From Shimia isoporae (lineage in GTDB: Bacteria > Pseudomonadota > Alphaproteobacteria > Rhodobacterales > Rhodobacteraceae): a stretch of DNA of 64,000 nucleotides. The DNA lies in assembly GCF_004346865.1 (NCBI RefSeq), contig NZ_SMGR01000001.1, forward strand, positions 62,001-126,000. Direction: 5' to 3'. The notes beneath the pieces were generated by a model. The model was not told the DNA's origin, did not search any database, and worked only from the letters and a program-made list of their open reading frames with translations. The position numbers were made by a program, and so were the translations under genes. Shown in pieces: positions 16,445 to 25,386 of the stretch (within the stretch, counting starts at the first letter, position 1; each line of letters begins with the position of its first letter).

Positions 16445-17290
16445 TCAGAGGTCGAGTGTACCATCGATCAACACATTCACCGCTCCTCCGATCAGGACTT
16501 TGCCGGGATAGTTTGGCGACTGCCTGTAAAACACGCGACCCGTGCGTCCGAGATTGGTTCCCTGAGCTGCTACGGCCGCATCGGGAAGACGGTTTGTTTG
16601 CAGCAGCCAGCAGGCGATTGCGGCGTTGAGGCTCCCGGTAATCGGATCTTCGACCATGCCGGAGGAGGGCGCAATGTTGCGTGTTTCGAACTGGCATTCA
16701 GAACCTTCGGGGTAGGCCCCGAACAGAGCGAGACCCTGATGCTCGGGCCAAACCACGCGGGTCGCGTCAACGGCCAGAACATCGGCGGCAGAATTAAGTT
16801 CGAAAAGGTTCCATACCGGACCGTTGTCCAGAACAATCGCGCTTTTGACCATTGACCGGTTTATACCCATGGCTGTGATCAGGCGGGTCTGTTCAGCTTC
16901 GGACATGGCCGAGACTTCTGTGGGTGGGGATACAAACGCCGGGGTTGGGCCGGAAAGATCGATATCGACGATGCCAATGGCGCATTCCTGCCGCACCACT
17001 TCCGGTTTTTTGGGGACATTGCCAGCGTGAAGCCAGGCCATACAACTCCCGAGAGTGGGGTGTCCGGCAAAATGCATTTCGCGTCGCGTTGTGAAAATTC
17101 GGACGCGGTAGTCCGCATCCGGGTCTGTGGGGGGCAAAAGAAAAGTGGTTTCTGCCAGATTGGTCCATGCGGCGAAGGCCTGCATCTGTTCGGTCGTGAG
17201 GTCATCTCCGTCCACGACCACAGCAAGCCCGTTGCCAAGCGTGGGGTCTGACGAGAAGACATCGGTCTGAATGAAGCGGCGTATAGGCAT
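16445..17290 (-). CDS. PhzF-family isomerase/epimerase
   Basis: 281 residues: MPIRRFIQTDVFSSDPTLGN, with the catalytic glutamate region WTNLAETTFLLPP, FTTRREMHFAGHPTLGSCMAW, the second-lobe GMVEDPITGSLNAAIACWLL and GRTGRVFYR near the end. PhzF enzymes are two-lobed, diaminopimelate-epimerase-like isomerases; most chromosomal members have unknown substrates and nothing here indicates phenazine synthesis. The ATG is chosen because the family begins with the R.F/Y..D.F strand; an ATG 33 bases upstream is also open. It interrupts the usual dnaX-ybaB adjacency. Confidence 0.87.
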   Translation of the reverse strand: MPIRRFIQTDVFSSDPTLGNGLAVVVDGDDLTTEQMQAFAAWTNLAETTFLLPPTDPDADYRVRIFTTRREMHFAGHPTLGSCMAWLHAGNVPKKPEVVRQECAIGIVDIDLSGPTPAFVSPPTEVSAMSEAEQTRLITAMGINRSMVKSAIVLDNGPVWNLFELNSAADVLAVDATRVVWPEHQGLALFGAYPEGSECQFETRNIAPSSGMVEDPITGSLNAAIACWLLQTNRLPDAAVAAQGTNLGRTGRVFYRQSPNYPGKVLIGGAVNVLIDGTLDL

Positions 17291-17434
17291 GTTTGCGGTT
17301 CCGTAGGTTTCGTGCGGCGCCAAATGCGGCGCAGAAACCGTAGGAGAGAAGCGGGAGCCCGCAAAGCCAGAATGCGTACCCGATACAAATGAGGTTATGG
17401 GCGTGAGCGGTTTGGTTCCGATCCGCTGTTGAAA

Positions 17435-19195
17435 TCAGTCTTCCTCGAAAGGATCCCACTCGTCTTCGACTTCAGGCAGGGCTTCGGCCATGGCCTCCTG
17501 CGTGATTTCCTTGCGTGACTTGATGTCGGTGATCTTGGCCTTGGGAAAGGCGTCGAGGACAGCTTGCACCAACGGGTGGGCTTCGGCTTCGGACCGCATT
17601 TCGTTTTCCGCCGCGTTGCGAACTTCGTCCACGGTGGGCGCGCCGCCGTCTGCGACAATGATCACCGCCCATCGGTTTCCGGTCCAACGCTGAAGTTGGC
17701 TGCCGAGCCGCTGCGACAGGTCGCGCGGGGCATCGGGTGCGGGTTCGAATTCGATGCGGCCCGGCTGGTAACTGACCAGACGAACGTATTTCTCGACCTG
17801 TACCCGTAGAACACCGTCTCGACGGGTGCGGATGAGTTCCAGAACATGCTCCCAAGACGCATAGCGCGCCAGTGCGGTATTATCGGCGACGGCAAGCGCG
17901 GTGACGTTGCCACCCTGTGCACCGCCGCCGTTGGGCACTGTGCTGCCCTGATAGCTCTGTGCAGTTGCGCCGCCCTGTCCCATGCCAACGCCGCCACCTG
18001 GACCGCCTGAGGGCGGCATCGGGGGGCGTGGGGAGTCTTGCAATTTGCGCACCAGCTCTTCTGGGCTGGGTAGATCAGACACGTGAGTAAGACGGATGAT
18101 GGCCATTTCAGCGGCCATCATGGCGTTCGGCGCTGTGGCCACTTCGTCGAGGGCCTTGAGAAGCATCTGCCACATGCGGGTCAGGACGCGCATTGGCAAC
18201 TGTTCCGCCATGGATTGGCCCCGCGCACGTTCGTCCGGTGTCACGGTTGGGTCTTCGGAGGCTTCGGGGGTTACTTTGACGACTGAAATCCAGTGGGTGA
18301 TTTCCGCAAGATCGCGCAGGACAGCCATCGGATCCGCCCCGTCGGCATATTGCGCTGAAAGTTCGTTGAGGGCCGCCCCAGCATCACCGCGCAGGATCAT
18401 GTCAAACAGATCGAGCACACGTCCGCGATCGGCAAGTCCGAGCATGGCGCGCACCTGATCGGCGGTGGTTTCTCCGGCACCGTGCGAGATCGCCTGATCA
18501 AGCAGGGATGTGGCGTCACGTGCGGATCCTTCGGCCGCACGGGTGATGAGGGCCAATGCGTCATCCGCAATTTCCGCGCCCTCGGCATTGGCAATTCTGC
18601 GGAGCAGGCCGATTTGGTCTTCCGGTTCAATGCGGCGCAAGTCAAAGCGTTGGCAGCGTGACAGGACAGTCACGGGAACCTTGCGGATTTCGGTAGTGGC
18701 GAAGATGAACTTCACATGTGCAGGCGGCTCCTCAAGCGTCTTTAGCAGCGCGTTGAACGCGCTGTTCGACAGCATGTGGACCTCATCGATGATGTAAATC
18801 TTGTAGCGCGCCGAAGCCGCGCGGTAGTGCACCGAGTCGATGATTTCCCGTATGTCATTCACACCGGTACGCGAAGCAGCGTCCATTTCCATGACATCGA
18901 CGTGCCGGCCTTCCATGATCGCGGTGCAGTGCTCACACACCCCGCAAGGATCGGTGGTCGGACCTCCGCCGCCATCGGGACCGATACAGTTCATGCCTTT
19001 GGCGATGATACGGGCCGTCGTTGTTTTGCCAGTGCCTCGGATGCCGGTCATAACAAACGCTTGCGCGATGCGGTCGGCCTCGAAGGCATTTTTCAGGGTG
19101 CGCACCATTGCGTCCTGCCCGACAAGGTCGGCGAAGGTTTCTGGGCGATATTTCCGCGCGAGAACCTGATAGCCAGTGTCGGGAGTGTCGTTCAT
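17435..19195 (-). CDS. dnaX: DNA polymerase III subunits gamma/tau
   Basis: 586 residues. It begins MNDTPDTGYQVLARKYRPET, then FADLVGQDAMVRTL. Walker A is GIRGTGKTTTARIIAK (about 50-65), the zinc site is in CGVCEHC, and Walker B/sensor are YIIDEVHMLSNSAFNALLKTLEEPPAHVKFIFATTE. A Gly-rich linker (GGPGGGVGMGQGG) leads to a tau-like C-terminal domain ending in an acidic tail EVEDEWDPFEED. It is the clamp-loader ATPase of the replisome. I see no obvious A-run slippery heptamer, so a separate gamma form is not indicated. Confidence 0.96.
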   Translation of the reverse strand: MNDTPDTGYQVLARKYRPETFADLVGQDAMVRTLKNAFEADRIAQAFVMTGIRGTGKTTTARIIAKGMNCIGPDGGGGPTTDPCGVCEHCTAIMEGRHVDVMEMDAASRTGVNDIREIIDSVHYRAASARYKIYIIDEVHMLSNSAFNALLKTLEEPPAHVKFIFATTEIRKVPVTVLSRCQRFDLRRIEPEDQIGLLRRIANAEGAEIADDALALITRAAEGSARDATSLLDQAISHGAGETTADQVRAMLGLADRGRVLDLFDMILRGDAGAALNELSAQYADGADPMAVLRDLAEITHWISVVKVTPEASEDPTVTPDERARGQSMAEQLPMRVLTRMWQMLLKALDEVATAPNAMMAAEMAIIRLTHVSDLPSPEELVRKLQDSPRPPMPPSGGPGGGVGMGQGGATAQSYQGSTVPNGGGAQGGNVTALAVADNTALARYASWEHVLELIRTRRDGVLRVQVEKYVRLVSYQPGRIEFEPAPDAPRDLSQRLGSQLQRWTGNRWAVIIVADGGAPTVDEVRNAAENEMRSEAEAHPLVQAVLDAFPKAKITDIKSRKEITQEAMAEALPEVEDEWDPFEED

Positions 19196-19359
19196 AGTGC
19201 AGGCCTGTTTGGTCGGTCTTGTCTCGCGCGCCGGATTCGGCGCGTCGGCGCTCAGGTTATGCGGGGCGGGGCGGCGCGTCCACCGGCAATGCAGGGTTCA
19301 CCGTCAGGTTCGCGCCGCGCGGCAGATGGTGAATGCGCGGCAGATGGAGGTTTGGATTG

Positions 19360-19824
19360 ATGTCGTTTGAAATCGTGGAGTGGCGGATCGGACCAGGGAT
19401 AGTGGCCCTGTCACCGATGCCTGTGTCGCTCGAAGATTTCGATAGAGTCGCGGCTTGGGCGCCCAGTGCGGTCGTGAGCGTGACCTCGGAAGCGGAAATG
19501 GCCGCCAAAGGGACAGGTATCCAAGGCCGGTTGCAATCCGGACAATGGACGTGGCACCACGCTCCGATCGTTGATTTCGGCGTGCCATCTGCCGAATTCA
19601 TGAACAACTGGCCTGCGCTTTCAGCCGAACTGCTAGGGCAACTGGAGAAGGGCGGGCGGGTGCTGGTGCATTGCAAGGGCGGGTGCGGTCGTTCAGGAAT
19701 GCTAGTACTGGCTCTGATGGTGCTTTCCGGCAAAAACGCCACCACTGCATTATCGAATATACGCGCAACACGTCCCTGTGCGGTTGAAACAAATGACCAA
19801 TTTCAGTGGGCAAGCAACGTTTAA
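19360..19824 (+). CDS. Dual-specificity/tyrosine-type protein phosphatase
   Basis: 154 residues with the Cys phosphatase P-loop VHCKGGCGRSGM (HCxxGxxRSG; cysteine about residue 107) and the upstream general-acid region HHAPIVDFGVPS. The compact form without a regulatory domain resembles cyclin-dependent kinase inhibitor-3-like and other small bacterial phosphatases that act on phosphotyrosine, phosphoserine or small phosphates. GGAGG lies about 10 bases before the ATG. A 13-base direct repeat GCGCGGCAGATGG (19317-19329 and 19335-19347) overlaps the ribosome binding region. It is divergent from dnaX. Substrate unknown. Confidence 0.83.
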   Translation: MSFEIVEWRIGPGIVALSPMPVSLEDFDRVAAWAPSAVVSVTSEAEMAAKGTGIQGRLQSGQWTWHHAPIVDFGVPSAEFMNNWPALSAELLGQLEKGGRVLVHCKGGCGRSGMLVLALMVLSGKNATTALSNIRATRPCAVETNDQFQWASNV

Positions 19825-20104
19825 ACTTCAATCATTTCAAAAAACGAAGTTTTGGCCGAAATTCCCAATTTCTTGTCCGGTTGTCGTGATGCAATCGCGT
19901 CAGGAAATATCATATCAGCTTCATCAGGATGACAGCGGCCTTAGGCAAACGGGCCGATCACCCAGAATGATGACGCGACGCGATGCGTCATTCGACTATG
20001 CGCCGGTTCGGACGGTTTTCCCTCCCCTCCCTCCCTCCCACCTTTCGGATCGGCGCATCAGTCCCTGCCTGCCCAAAGCCAGAGATCCTCACGGACCTGA
20101 AATG
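19825..20104. other. Intergenic stretch without a recognisable gene
   Basis: A 280-base spacer between convergent genes. It is A+T-rich at first (19825-19930), then holds a small dyad TGACGC/GCGTCA (about 19970-19991) and a C-rich tract at 20020-20039. No open frame, tRNA or known RNA motif is seen. Confidence 0.5.
20020..20039 (-). other. Putative G-quadruplex tract
   Basis: On the minus strand this reads GGGAGGGAGGGAGGGGAGGG: five runs of at least three G separated by single A. It satisfies the strict G3-N1 quadruplex pattern with a spare run. It lies downstream of the cytochrome terminator on that strand, in a convergent spacer. Confidence 0.6.
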
Positions 20105-20132
20105 AAAAAAGGCCGTCGCAAAAGCAACGGCC
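20105..20132 (-). terminator. Rho-independent terminator of the cytochrome c gene
   Basis: On the minus strand GGCCGTTGC pairs with GCGACGGCC (20111-20119 and 20124-20132; one U-G pair), loop TTTT, followed by TTTTTT at 20105-20110. The stop codon lies 26 bases upstream. Confidence 0.88.
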
Positions 20133-20157
20133 TCTCTCAATTTCGATACTGGCTAAC

Positions 20158-20685
20158 TTATCCGCCGATGGTTTCCAGATAAGCAATCAGGTTGGCGCGG
20201 TCGGTCGCCTTTTTCAAACCGGAGAAAGACATCTTGGTGCCCGGCGCATAGCCTCTGGGGTTTGCAAAGAAACCGTCGAGGTTTTCGGGGGTCCATGTGT
20301 CTGCCACCGCGATCAGAGCGCCGGAGTAGTTGTAACCAGCGACGCCATCAACTTCGCGGCCAACAATGCCGTAAAGGTGCGGGCCGGTCGCGTTCGCGCC
20401 GTCTTCCAGCTTGTGGCAGGCTTTACACTTGCCGAAGACCTTTGCGCCTTTGTCGACATCTGCGGATGCCAGCAGCTCTTCGAGCGACGGACCGGCTTCT
20501 GCTTCTTCTGCGGGAGAGTCGCCGCTGTCGACCTCAATCACGTAGGCCTGCTTGGCGTGGTCGTCGCCGTGGCCTTTGGGGCCGGTGTGATAAATACTTT
20601 CTGCGGCCCAGGAGCCCAGCAGGAAAATCAGCAGAGCGCCACAGAGTGCGCCCACTACCTTGGTCATTGTCATCGTGTCGAACAT
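20158..20685 (-). CDS. Membrane-anchored class I cytochrome c (CycM/c552-like)
   Basis: 175 residues: an N-terminal signal anchor (MTKVVGALCGALLIFLLGSWAAESIY, about 7-32), an acidic linker rich in Glu/Asp/Ala (about 45-70), and one mono-heme domain with CKACH, distal methionine in GTKMSFSGLKK and NLIAYLETIGG at the end. This matches the CycM/c552 membrane cytochromes that shuttle electrons from the bc1 complex to terminal oxidases in Paracoccus and Rhodobacter relatives. The ATG at 20685 is used because homologues begin with this short MFDTMTMTK; the upstream open frame has no such pattern. Confidence 0.9.
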   Translation of the reverse strand: MFDTMTMTKVVGALCGALLIFLLGSWAAESIYHTGPKGHGDDHAKQAYVIEVDSGDSPAEEAEAGPSLEELLASADVDKGAKVFGKCKACHKLEDGANATGPHLYGIVGREVDGVAGYNYSGALIAVADTWTPENLDGFFANPRGYAPGTKMSFSGLKKATDRANLIAYLETIGG

Positions 20686-20795
20686 GCTACGTTTCCGTCT
20701 CGTGGCGTTTGACGCGTATCTATCCGCTTCCCCTTGATGAACGCAAGGTATAGTTACCGCGACGAAACGCCCTTGCGGCGGGAAATGAGGGTGAG

Positions 20796-21635
20796 ATGTC
20801 GAGCACGACGAACAAGATCGCATTCCAAGGCGAGTTGGGCGCCTATTCACACGAGGCGTGTCAGCAAGCGCGCCCTGACATGGAAGCCATGTCGTGCCGC
20901 ACGTTTGAGGAGGTTATCGAAGCCGTCGAGTCGGGTGCCGCCGACCTCGCAATGCTGCCGATCGAGAACTCTACCTATGGTCGGGTTGCCGACATTCACC
21001 GCCTGTTGCCGGAAAGCCGGTTGCACATCATCGACGAAGCGTTCGTGCGCGTGCGCATCAGCCTGATGGCGATGCCGGGTGTGACGCTGGACGATGTCAA
21101 ATCCGTTCGTGCGCACTTGGTTTTGTTGCCACAGTCAGCCCAGTTTCTGCAGAAAAACGGAATCGTTGGTATTTCAGCTGCTGACAGCGCCGGGGCGGCT
21201 CGGGAGCTTTCGGAAAGCAAAGTTTTGGATCAGGGTGTGCTCGCGTCTGATCTGGCGGCGGAGATTTATGGTCTCAACGTTCTGGCGACCGACATCGAAG
21301 ATCACGGTCACAACACCACGCGGTTTGTGATCATGTCGCGTGAACCCGATCTGAGTCGGCGTTCGCATGGAAAGATGATGACCACATTCGTGTTTGAGGT
21401 CCGCAACATTCCCGCGGCGCTTTATAAGGCGATGGGCGGTTTCGCGACCAACGGCGTCAACATGACCAAGCTTGAAAGCTATATGGTTGACGGGTCATTC
21501 ACTGCGACACGTTTTTACGCGGATATTGATGGCCATCCGGATGACGCCAATGTGGCTCTGGCGCTTGATGAACTGCGCTACTTCACCAACCACTTGAAGA
21601 TTGTGGGGGTTTACCCGACCGCTCAGGATAGATGA
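20796..21635 (+). CDS. pheA: Prephenate dehydratase with C-terminal ACT domain
   Basis: 279 residues. The catalytic part is MSSTTNKIAFQGELGAYSHE, ADLAMLPIENSTYGRV, AADSAGAAREL, ASDLAAEIYGL and the threonine motif DHGHNTTRF. The ACT regulatory domain (about 190-275) holds TTFVFEVRNIPAALYKAMGGFATNGVNMTKLESYMVDGSFTATRFYADI with ESYM-type phenylalanine-binding sequence. It converts prephenate to phenylpyruvate and is feedback-inhibited by Phe. There is no mutase domain; the monofunctional mutase is at 1386. It starts 110 bases from the divergent cytochrome c gene. Confidence 0.95.
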   Translation: MSSTTNKIAFQGELGAYSHEACQQARPDMEAMSCRTFEEVIEAVESGAADLAMLPIENSTYGRVADIHRLLPESRLHIIDEAFVRVRISLMAMPGVTLDDVKSVRAHLVLLPQSAQFLQKNGIVGISAADSAGAARELSESKVLDQGVLASDLAAEIYGLNVLATDIEDHGHNTTRFVIMSREPDLSRRSHGKMMTTFVFEVRNIPAALYKAMGGFATNGVNMTKLESYMVDGSFTATRFYADIDGHPDDANVALALDELRYFTNHLKIVGVYPTAQDR

Positions 21636-21642
21636 CCGCTCG

Positions 21643-22110
21643 TCACGCCATGCGGCTGTAGCGGTCTTCCATGTCGCGACGCAGGTTGGCCATGCGTTTG
21701 CCCAAGCGGGTGTTCAGCGTGCCGCGGGCCAGCTTGAGAGACTGCAGTAGCAAGCGGGCAGAGAGTGTGTTGGCGGATAGGCCGGTCCAGAACTGAAGGC
21801 GCGTTTTCGTGCGAGAAAGTGCCACGAGCTCCACCTTGACGTTTGACTCTATGCCCTGCGCCTTGCCGTGAAGTGCAATTTCGTTCGGACGGTCAAAGCC
21901 GGTTACCTCCAGGTCAATCGATCGTGGCTTGCCGCGAAACTCGAAGGAAATGTTCCACTTTGCGCCAACTCCTGGACGGTTCAGATTGTCCAGGCGGGAG
22001 ACTTCGGCTCCCCGACGTAGAGCCGAGCGTTCGAAAACTTCAAAATCCGTTACCATTTCAAAGGCTTGTTCGATTGGGACGTCAATGTCCTCGCGCGCCG
22101 TGAATTCCAT
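21643..22110 (-). CDS. SRPBCC-family protein (START-like lipid/ligand-binding fold)
   Basis: 155 residues: MEFTAREDIDVPIEQAFEMV, TDFEVFERSALRRGAEVSRL, W.ISFEFRGKPRSIDLEVTGFDRPN and a C-terminal amphipathic helix (TLSARLLLQSLKLARGTLNTRLGKRMANLRRDMEDR). This is the helix-grip fold of polyketide cyclase/START-like proteins, which bind hydrophobic ligands. The highly basic C-terminus could contact nucleic acid or membrane. It is convergent with pheA (7-base gap) and follows nudC on the same strand. Function unknown. Confidence 0.8.
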   Translation of the reverse strand: MEFTAREDIDVPIEQAFEMVTDFEVFERSALRRGAEVSRLDNLNRPGVGAKWNISFEFRGKPRSIDLEVTGFDRPNEIALHGKAQGIESNVKVELVALSRTKTRLQFWTGLSANTLSARLLLQSLKLARGTLNTRLGKRMANLRRDMEDRYSRMA

Positions 22111-22155
22111 GATTGTTTTGTCCCAGCCCCTTATGTTCGCGCTCGCATAGTCGCC

Positions 22156-23127
22156 TTAATCGAGGCGGTCTGCAAGCCAGTTGCGTAAAATGAAGTGCGC
22201 AATTGCCCCCTTGCGTGCGGGTTTCAAAACGGGGTGTTGACCGGCAAAAGCCTCCATCATCTCTTCACGAGTTACCCAGATCGCATCTTCGATTTCGTTT
22301 GTGTCGATGGTGATCTTGTCGCTTAGAGCCTCACCGGCACATCCGAACATCAAAGACGACGGGTAAGGCCAAGGCTGGCTGGCGAGATAGGAGACCTCGC
22401 CAACCTTGATTCCCGCTTCTTCAAAAACCTCGCGCCGGACAGCGGCTTCAAGGGTTTCTCCTGGTTCCACGAATCCAGCAAGCAGCGAGTACATTCCTTC
22501 CGGCCATCCGGGCGAACGCCCCATCAGGACCCGATTCCCGTGCGTGATGAGCATAATCACCACGGGATCTGTCCGCGGAAAGTGGGAGGTGTTGCAGGCC
22601 GGGCAGTCTCGTTGCCAGCCGCTTTGGACCATGCGGCTTTCCTGACCGCAAGCCGCGCAGAACCGGTGCGATCTGTGCCAGCCATAGAGGGCCTTTGCCG
22701 TGGCCGCCAACTCGGCATCTCTGGCGGAAAGGCGCGACATCACGCCTCGGAGTTCACAGAACGCGTGGTCGTCGGGCAGGCTCGGATGTCGCTGCTGGCT
22801 CGGATCAAAAAATGCACCCAATTGGGCTTCGTCCATCTCAGCAGGTTTGAATGCTGATACGTCTCGCGCGAACACCGCGGCACCGGATTCCGAGAGGCCC
22901 AAGAATATGGGCGGCACATTGGTTTCGGCAAAAAGCGGATGATCCGTGGGCAAATGCACGAGTTGATGCATGTGTTCGCCACACATCAACGGTTTGCCAC
23001 GCCAGAGTGCGACAGAACGGCTTGCAGAATTTGCATGCAACTCCGAGAATGCTTCTGCGTCGCCGCGCACCTCTGCGGCGCGATTGAGGCCGGAGCCTCC
23101 GAAAGTTACTGCTTCAGCGTGTCGCAT
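22156..23127 (-). CDS. nudC: NAD(H) pyrophosphatase / RNA deNADding enzyme NudC
   Basis: 323 residues. The zinc ribbon is FCAACGQ...CPACNTSHFPR, the Nudix box is GFVEPGETLEAAVRREVFEEAGI and the NudC-specific motif is SQPWPYPSSLMFG. NudC cleaves NADH to NMNH and AMP and removes NAD caps from RNA. The start is taken as MRHAEAVTFGGSGLNRAAEV: GGAGG lies 5 bases before this ATG and only 2 before the ATG next to it at 23130. Upstream in-frame residues are not family-like. It is divergent from the CpdB-like nucleotidase gene. Confidence 0.93.
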   Translation of the reverse strand: MRHAEAVTFGGSGLNRAAEVRGDAEAFSELHANSASRSVALWRGKPLMCGEHMHQLVHLPTDHPLFAETNVPPIFLGLSESGAAVFARDVSAFKPAEMDEAQLGAFFDPSQQRHPSLPDDHAFCELRGVMSRLSARDAELAATAKALYGWHRSHRFCAACGQESRMVQSGWQRDCPACNTSHFPRTDPVVIMLITHGNRVLMGRSPGWPEGMYSLLAGFVEPGETLEAAVRREVFEEAGIKVGEVSYLASQPWPYPSSLMFGCAGEALSDKITIDTNEIEDAIWVTREEMMEAFAGQHPVLKPARKGAIAHFILRNWLADRLD

Positions 23128-23355
23128 CATGTCCTCCGACGACGATGCTTGCCACGACGCTGTCATCAGGGCAATCAAAAGAGTAACACAAGGATGTTCA
23201 TTCCAACGGTATGTAAGCGGAAGTTCCGCAAGCACACCTATAGGTTGTAGATTGTCCGCGGTTTTCGAGATATAGGTCAATTCGGAGCTGAGGGGAGCGC
23301 TGTGTGTTGGAGGCCGATAAGCTGGTCCATTTTGTTGCTGAAGTGAGGGTTTGGT

Positions 23356-25239
23356 TTGCCAGGTTCCCCCAAGGTCGGCCCTGAGGTCGACAAAGCGCAT
23401 GTGCGTGTGCTGGCCACGACGGACGTTCACGCCAAATTATTGGCGTATGACTATTTTCGAAATCGTCCTACCGACGGCGCTTCGCTGGCAAAACTGGCCA
23501 CGTTGATTGAAGCGCAACGTCTTGGCGCAGACGCCACTCTGGTTGTCGACAACGGTGACTTTTTACAGGGCGGCCCAATTGCGGAAATGGCGAATTCGTC
23601 GCGTTCCGGCGGAATTCATCCTGTGATCGCAGCCATGAATGCAATCGGATACGGGGCGGTTGGCCTTGGCAATCACGAGTTTGACCTTGAAGAGCCGAGT
23701 TTGCGCGATGCGCTTAAGGCGGCAGAGTTCCCCGTGTTGTGTTCCAACCTGGATGCACGCGATACGCAGGGAAGATATTCGGATTTATGGGAAAGCCGCG
23801 TTCTTATCCCGCTGACGCTGGGCGGTGGCCGTGGCAGCATCAATGTCGGGATTTTCAGTGTGTTGCCGCCACAGGTGGTCGATTGGAACGCGTCAAGACT
23901 GCAGGGCGCGGTCGTGGGATGCGATATTTTGCAGGCCGCTCGAAGTCAGGTCGCAGCGTTGCTGGCCGAAGGCGCTGATCTGGTGGTTGCTCTGGCTCAT
24001 TCCGGCCTTAGTACCGCGCCCTACGGGCCGGACATGGAAAAGGTCGCAAGCCATGTTGCTGCACTGGAAGGGGTCGATGCGCTGATTGCAGGGCACGTTC
24101 ACGAATGTTTTCCCAGTGCTCAGAGCGCCGACAGTGCCTTGGAGGCCGAGTTACGCAAAAGCGTCAATGGCAAGCCCGTTGTCATGCCGGGAGCTATGGC
24201 GGCGTGTCTTGGGCAAATTGATCTGTACCTCACGCAGGCGGAAAATGCTTCGGGTCGCAAGAAATGGTGCGTCGAAAAGCACGAAAGTGTTCTGCTGTCT
24301 GGGAATGGCGCCGCTGAATCCCCCAAGATTGTTGGTGCATTGAAGGCGTCCCAAGACGAAGTGCTGACGGAGTTGTCGCGCGTTGTCGGCGAACTGGCGC
24401 ACCCTGTCTTTAGCTATTTCTCCATGGTGAAGGACGACTGCATGACACGCATCGTCGCCGAAGCCAAAATGTCGGCATTGCGATCAGTTTTTGCGGGAAC
24501 CGAATTTGAAAGCTTGCCCCTGCTTGCATCGACGACGCCGTCGAGATGTGGGGGCAGGGCCGGAGCAGGGAATTACGTTGATCTGGCTTCCGGACCACTG
24601 GAGGCGAGAGGAATCGCGGAACTGCAGCCTTATGACAATTTTGTCTCGGTGTTGCAGATCACGGGCTCCGATTTGCAAGACTGGCTGGAGATGTCAGCAA
24701 GTTTTTACAATCAACTGGAGCCTCGAAAACCAGGGCAACGATTGTTCGAACGTGATGTGCCCTCGTACAAAAGAGAGACGGTTTTCGGTGTGTCCTATGC
24801 GATCGACCTGACGCAGCCTGCGCGTTTTGACGCTAGCGGAACGCGGATCAATCCCGAAGCACAGAGGGTGACGGATTTGCTTTGGCAGGGACGCGATGTT
24901 GCGCCCGATCAACGATTTCTGCTGGCAACAAATGACTTTCGCGGAGGCGGTGGCGGGAATTTTCCCGGAGTGGACCCTTCCAAGATCGTGAGAATTCCTC
25001 GTATTTCGGTACGCGACGCAATCGGGCGTTATCTGGCGCAGCCTTTCCTTGGAGGGGATCGCGCAATTCCATCGTGGACCTTTAGACGTATGAAGGATGT
25101 TTCGGCGGTTTTCGAGACCGGAGCAGGCTCACGGAAACACTTGGATCTTATAACGCTGCCGCTGGAGCCTGGTGTGGAAAGCGAAGACGGGTTCATTTCG
25201 TTCACGTTGCAATTGGACCATGATCATTGGCCCGCGTAA
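23356..25239 (+). CDS. CpdB-like 2',3'-cyclic-nucleotide phosphodiesterase/3'-nucleotidase, no signal peptide
   Basis: 627 residues from TTG. The metallophosphatase motifs are ATTDVHAKLLAYDYF, DNGDFLQGGP, GLGNHEFD, ALAHSG and GHVHECFP; the C-terminal 5'-nucleotidase domain (about 350-580) has the substrate-stacking region and FRGGGGGNFPG. This matches the CpdB family rather than UshA (the long Y-x-YF segment after DVHA). GAGG lies 7 bases before the TTG. CpdB is normally exported, but here no signal peptide precedes the domain, and the sequence further upstream offers none in frame. It is either cytoplasmic or exported by an unseen route. Confidence 0.87.
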   Translation: MPGSPKVGPEVDKAHVRVLATTDVHAKLLAYDYFRNRPTDGASLAKLATLIEAQRLGADATLVVDNGDFLQGGPIAEMANSSRSGGIHPVIAAMNAIGYGAVGLGNHEFDLEEPSLRDALKAAEFPVLCSNLDARDTQGRYSDLWESRVLIPLTLGGGRGSINVGIFSVLPPQVVDWNASRLQGAVVGCDILQAARSQVAALLAEGADLVVALAHSGLSTAPYGPDMEKVASHVAALEGVDALIAGHVHECFPSAQSADSALEAELRKSVNGKPVVMPGAMAACLGQIDLYLTQAENASGRKKWCVEKHESVLLSGNGAAESPKIVGALKASQDEVLTELSRVVGELAHPVFSYFSMVKDDCMTRIVAEAKMSALRSVFAGTEFESLPLLASTTPSRCGGRAGAGNYVDLASGPLEARGIAELQPYDNFVSVLQITGSDLQDWLEMSASFYNQLEPRKPGQRLFERDVPSYKRETVFGVSYAIDLTQPARFDASGTRINPEAQRVTDLLWQGRDVAPDQRFLLATNDFRGGGGGNFPGVDPSKIVRIPRISVRDAIGRYLAQPFLGGDRAIPSWTFRRMKDVSAVFETGAGSRKHLDLITLPLEPGVESEDGFISFTLQLDHDHWPA

Positions 25240-25288
25240 CAGTTGGCGCTTGGCTTGCATCCTGTTTCGAAGGGCACTATATCGCTGC

Positions 25289-25386
25289 GTGAGAGGTTGG
25301 CGCGGGCGAGCGCCTCGCCAACCCGGTCAGATCCGGAAGGAAGCAGCCGTAACGAGCCCCGCTTGGGTCGTTGTCCAGCCTCTCAC
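25289..25386 (+). ncRNA. ffs: 4.5S RNA of the signal recognition particle
   Basis: The outer stem pairs GTGAGAGGTTGG (25289-25300) with CCAGCCTCTCAC (25375-25386). The apical part contains the universal GGTCAGATCCGGAAGGAAGC (from about 25324), with the SRP54-binding internal loop and GGAA tetraloop, followed by AGCCGTAACGAG. Length is about 98 bases, as usual for bacteria. Ffh at 3338-4861 is its partner. The surrounding spacer (25240-25567) contains no other recognisable gene. Confidence 0.95.

Noticed and set aside
17435..19195. Programmed frameshift in dnaX producing gamma
   Set aside because: No A-run slippery site followed by a hairpin was seen in the linker region.
19317..19347. 13-base direct repeat before the phosphatase gene as an operator
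   Set aside because: Only two copies, 18 bases apart, overlapping the ribosome binding region; likely local duplication.
20700..20725. FNR-like sequence TTGACGCGTATCTA near the cytochrome c gene
   Set aside because: Only one arm fits; the second arm ATCTA is off at two positions, too weak to call.
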